DNA from: Siderastrea radians
Taxonomy: Eukaryota; Cnidaria; Anthozoa; Scleractinia; Rhizangiidae
NCBI GenBank assembly: GCA_964017195.1
Contig: OZ024892.1
Coordinates: 16,391,871-16,455,870 of the forward strand
Direction of reading: 5' to 3'
DNA: 64,000 bases
Part shown: positions 61,631-64,000 of the stretch, piece by piece
Layout: every line of letters begins with the position of its first letter
Numbering within the stretch: the stretch's first letter is position 1
Translations under genes and position numbers: made by a program
Notes under the pieces: generated by a model
Seen by the model: only the letters and a program-made list of their open reading frames with translations
Database searches by the model: none
What the model was told of the DNA's origin: nothing

Positions 61631-64000
61631 GAGAAAATTGCTGCTGGTTCCACCATTCTTTCAGGCACCTTCCTCAAGCTCATCTATTGTTGATGAGTTT
61701 AACGCTATTTTGTCCAAAAAGAGACTCTAAAAGTAGTTCAGGGTATGTTCTTTAAAATGCCAGAGTAATACTTCGCGGGTGAAAAACTTGTGCCATTTTA
61801 TCTCGATAATTTTACGTGTGCTTGAAAGTTTCCTAAAACATTTTGGGGGTACTTTTTACCCGTAAGCTGGCTAATGCCGGGGCAGTATTATTTATTTGAG
61901 CAAAGTTGTTTCATGGCTGGCAGAACTAAACAGCCAGCGGGATGCATACGTATCAGTGAGAAATGCGTATTGACTTTGAAAAGTCTGTTGAGTCGCTACC
62001 AGGAGCAACTTAAATGGGTTTATTAAGGCAGCTATGGTTTCACAAGTACTCCTCTTGAACTTAATTAGCTTCCAAGAGAATACTACAAGAAGAGCGCTCG
62101 GTGAAAGTCGTGCGGAAGTCTCCTCTTTGAAGAAAAATAAGTCAACTTCACTGTTTGCTCAGCGGTCGGCATTGTGTTTTTGCCTTTAAGTTTTCCCTTG
62201 TTGTTTTTCATCTTTTGGCGAATTGCGCAGATAAAAGGTACTGTGTTTTAGGGGCCAATAAGTATGAAAGAGAGGTTTCAATTTCATATTTATAATCCAC
62301 AAATGCACTCCAGATTCTTCAAATTTTTAAGAATGTTTAGAACGGTTAAGATAAATACACAGAATTACTCACGAGTGGAAAAATAACTTTTATGAAAGCA
62401 CGACCTTTCTCTCTCTTTTAGAATGCTTTTGAAATGGAAGTCACTTGTCACATATAAAGACACCGTGTAGAGGACAACGTTGAGGCAAACCATACAAAGT
62501 TATAAACTGGCAGGACCACAGCGACAAGGCGTTGAGAGTTGCCGGATCTTAAGCAGACCTGGATCGGTAAAACATTTGAAGTAAAAAAATTCACGGAACG
62601 ACTGATCCTTAAGGCAGTTAAAGAAAGACACAGGAGACGAAATACATAAAGTCAAAAATGTATGTAACAAAAAATTGCCCAGGCAATTTAACGTGAAACC
62701 GAAAGTTTCAGTCAGACACTCGCGAACAGTATTGTATTTCCGATCTTTTGCAGTAAAATAAAGTAATCACTCCTATTTTAAAGTTACATGTTGTCCTTTC
62801 CACATGTGGTATTTTCTTTTAGCGGGAAGGAAATGTATCAAAGGCTCACATCTGATGAAAAACCTTTCCCCTTGTAATTGGTTCTTCAGAGATTAGAAAA
62901 AGTAAACAAATCCCGGTGAAGCAACTTCGTGGAAGAAAAACAAAAATGGCACCTAATAACCCGGTCGATGGTCTACAAAATCTTAAAAGAAAACCTTAAC
63001 CTCCTTTTGGTCAGGAAAAATGTCAGTAGCTTTTATAAACAATCTCTCATACATTTTCTTAGATGAGAAACCACAAGCACATGATGTAGTGCGTGGTAAA
63101 GTACGGTGGAAGTAGCAAGGAGTGAAAGGCCTACAAAACTTCTAACGATGGAAACATTTTTCCAATGTGGCCTCTTCAGATATTATTGCCCTGACAAGTA
63201 TGTCATTTAAGAATTGTTCCTTTTTAAAGGAAACTGAGAAGAGATGCTTCTTTCAAGATTGGCGGCAGAAATGGCTGGTTCTGTATCAAGTGCCAAGCCT
63301 AAAGCGAGTTTTAGGTTTGGTGCTGTTGGTTGATATATATTGTGTTACCAAAGGCAAGACTTGTTTTGCACCGTCGTTTTTTGTTGAAGTGACGATGTAC
63401 GTATCCTGTGAATTTAATAGCTGATAAAGGTCGTCCAATCAGATTCTTTGGGTACCCTCTAGTAAGAAGTCGTGATTTAAATTAAAGCCAAGCCGGTTTG
63501 TTCGTAGGTCTCTTAAGGCCTCGTCCTTCTGAATAATCCTTTTCTGACACCCTGTGGTTAACTAGAGGAGTAATGTACATATTGAAAGGTATCCAGTCGG
63601 CTTGAAATGCTTTTTTTTAATATCCAGGTTTGGATTGGTCATGAATTCGCTCGCCTTTGTTTACAACTATATTCAGTATCTAAAAATTCAGCTGTAAACT
63701 TGATTGTAGGGTAATGTGAGTTTGCTTCTTCGATGAACTTTTTCTTTATCAGATTTACTAATACCCACAGAGAAAGAATATCGTCAATATGACAACGTTT
63801 CTAAACCGTGGTTTTACGACCTTTCCACCACGAATTGCCCCTCTATCTCCCATTTCTCGAAAGAAGGAGTTCTAAGATGTTGCCCGAGACAAAGCATTTA
63901 CTTACAAATATGATGTAAAATGTTGATGTTTTTACTCGGGTTAGTCAGTCTGTGGCACAATCTAAATTTTTGGAAGTTCGTAGGTAGCCCAGTCTCCGTA

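Larger units (their letters stand above)
57229..64000 (+). repeat. Duplicated segment, copy B
   Basis: This is the second copy of the segment at 1-5250 plus 10194-11147, in direct orientation about 57.2 kb downstream. It joins the two halves of copy A directly at about 63038, with only the bases AAAC shared at the junction. Position 64000 corresponds to about 11147 in copy A, so the match runs off the window. By eye, substitutions are a few percent in the noncoding parts. Confidence 0.9.

Noticed and set aside
1..64000. CRISPR array, bacterial operon or phage
   Set aside because: No regularly spaced direct repeats with unique spacers, and all recognisable genes are eukaryotic with introns.

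Overview
This is a window of animal nuclear DNA: AT-rich, with small exons and phase-consistent introns, and crowded with transposons and simple repeats. The secreted alpha-carbonic anhydrase family, a PAN-domain secreted protein, Penelope-like and BEL/Pao retroelements, and short repeats I associate with coral genomes together point to an anthozoan cnidarian, probably a stony coral. I cannot name the species.

The best-supported gene is a seven-exon secreted alpha-carbonic anhydrase on the + strand (16306-25132). It predicts 393 residues, with all splice phases agreeing and every zinc ligand and catalytic residue I could check present. A run of about 95 residues of alternating Gly and Asn is inserted inside the catalytic domain, just before the YTYxGSLTTP strand. 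This two-part catalytic domain split by a Gly/Asn repeat resembles the mollusc shell protein nacrein and is the most interesting feature of the window. A decayed tandem paralog (34047-38324) keeps the same exon phases but carries a nonsense codon, frameshifts and missing exons, and shows no Gly/Asn insert. Its last exon ends 6 bases before the start codon of a signal-peptide plus PAN/apple-domain exon (38331-38690).

Layout: 1-5250 and 10194-11147 form copy A of a long duplicated segment; copy B is at 57229-64000 and runs to the window edge. Each copy holds a dead Penelope-like element, a Myb/SANT-like fragment and several kb of noncoding sequence. Copy B's Penelope element is split by a 1257-bp DNA transposon with a 9-bp target duplication; copy A preserves the empty site. 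Copy A has an extra 5 kb (5250-10194) with a tetranucleotide tract, a dispersed repeat and hammerhead-ribozyme-like motifs. 11.4-12.1 kb holds a tandem ~330-bp duplication. 16.3-25.1 kb is the carbonic anhydrase gene, with a 1.5-kb inverted-repeat element in intron 1. 29.1-32.9 kb is a 3.8-kb near-palindrome. 34-38.7 kb holds the carbonic anhydrase pseudogene and the PAN exon. 39.7-45.5 kb is a decayed minus-strand BEL/Pao LTR retrotransposon. 46.1-46.7 kb is an L1-like LINE remnant. 46.9-57.2 kb is mostly gene-free, with hairpin elements and a pogo/Tigger-like short element.

Most of the window is repeat-derived. Apart from the carbonic anhydrase, the PAN exon and one weak candidate exon near 53.7 kb, I see no convincing host coding sequence.
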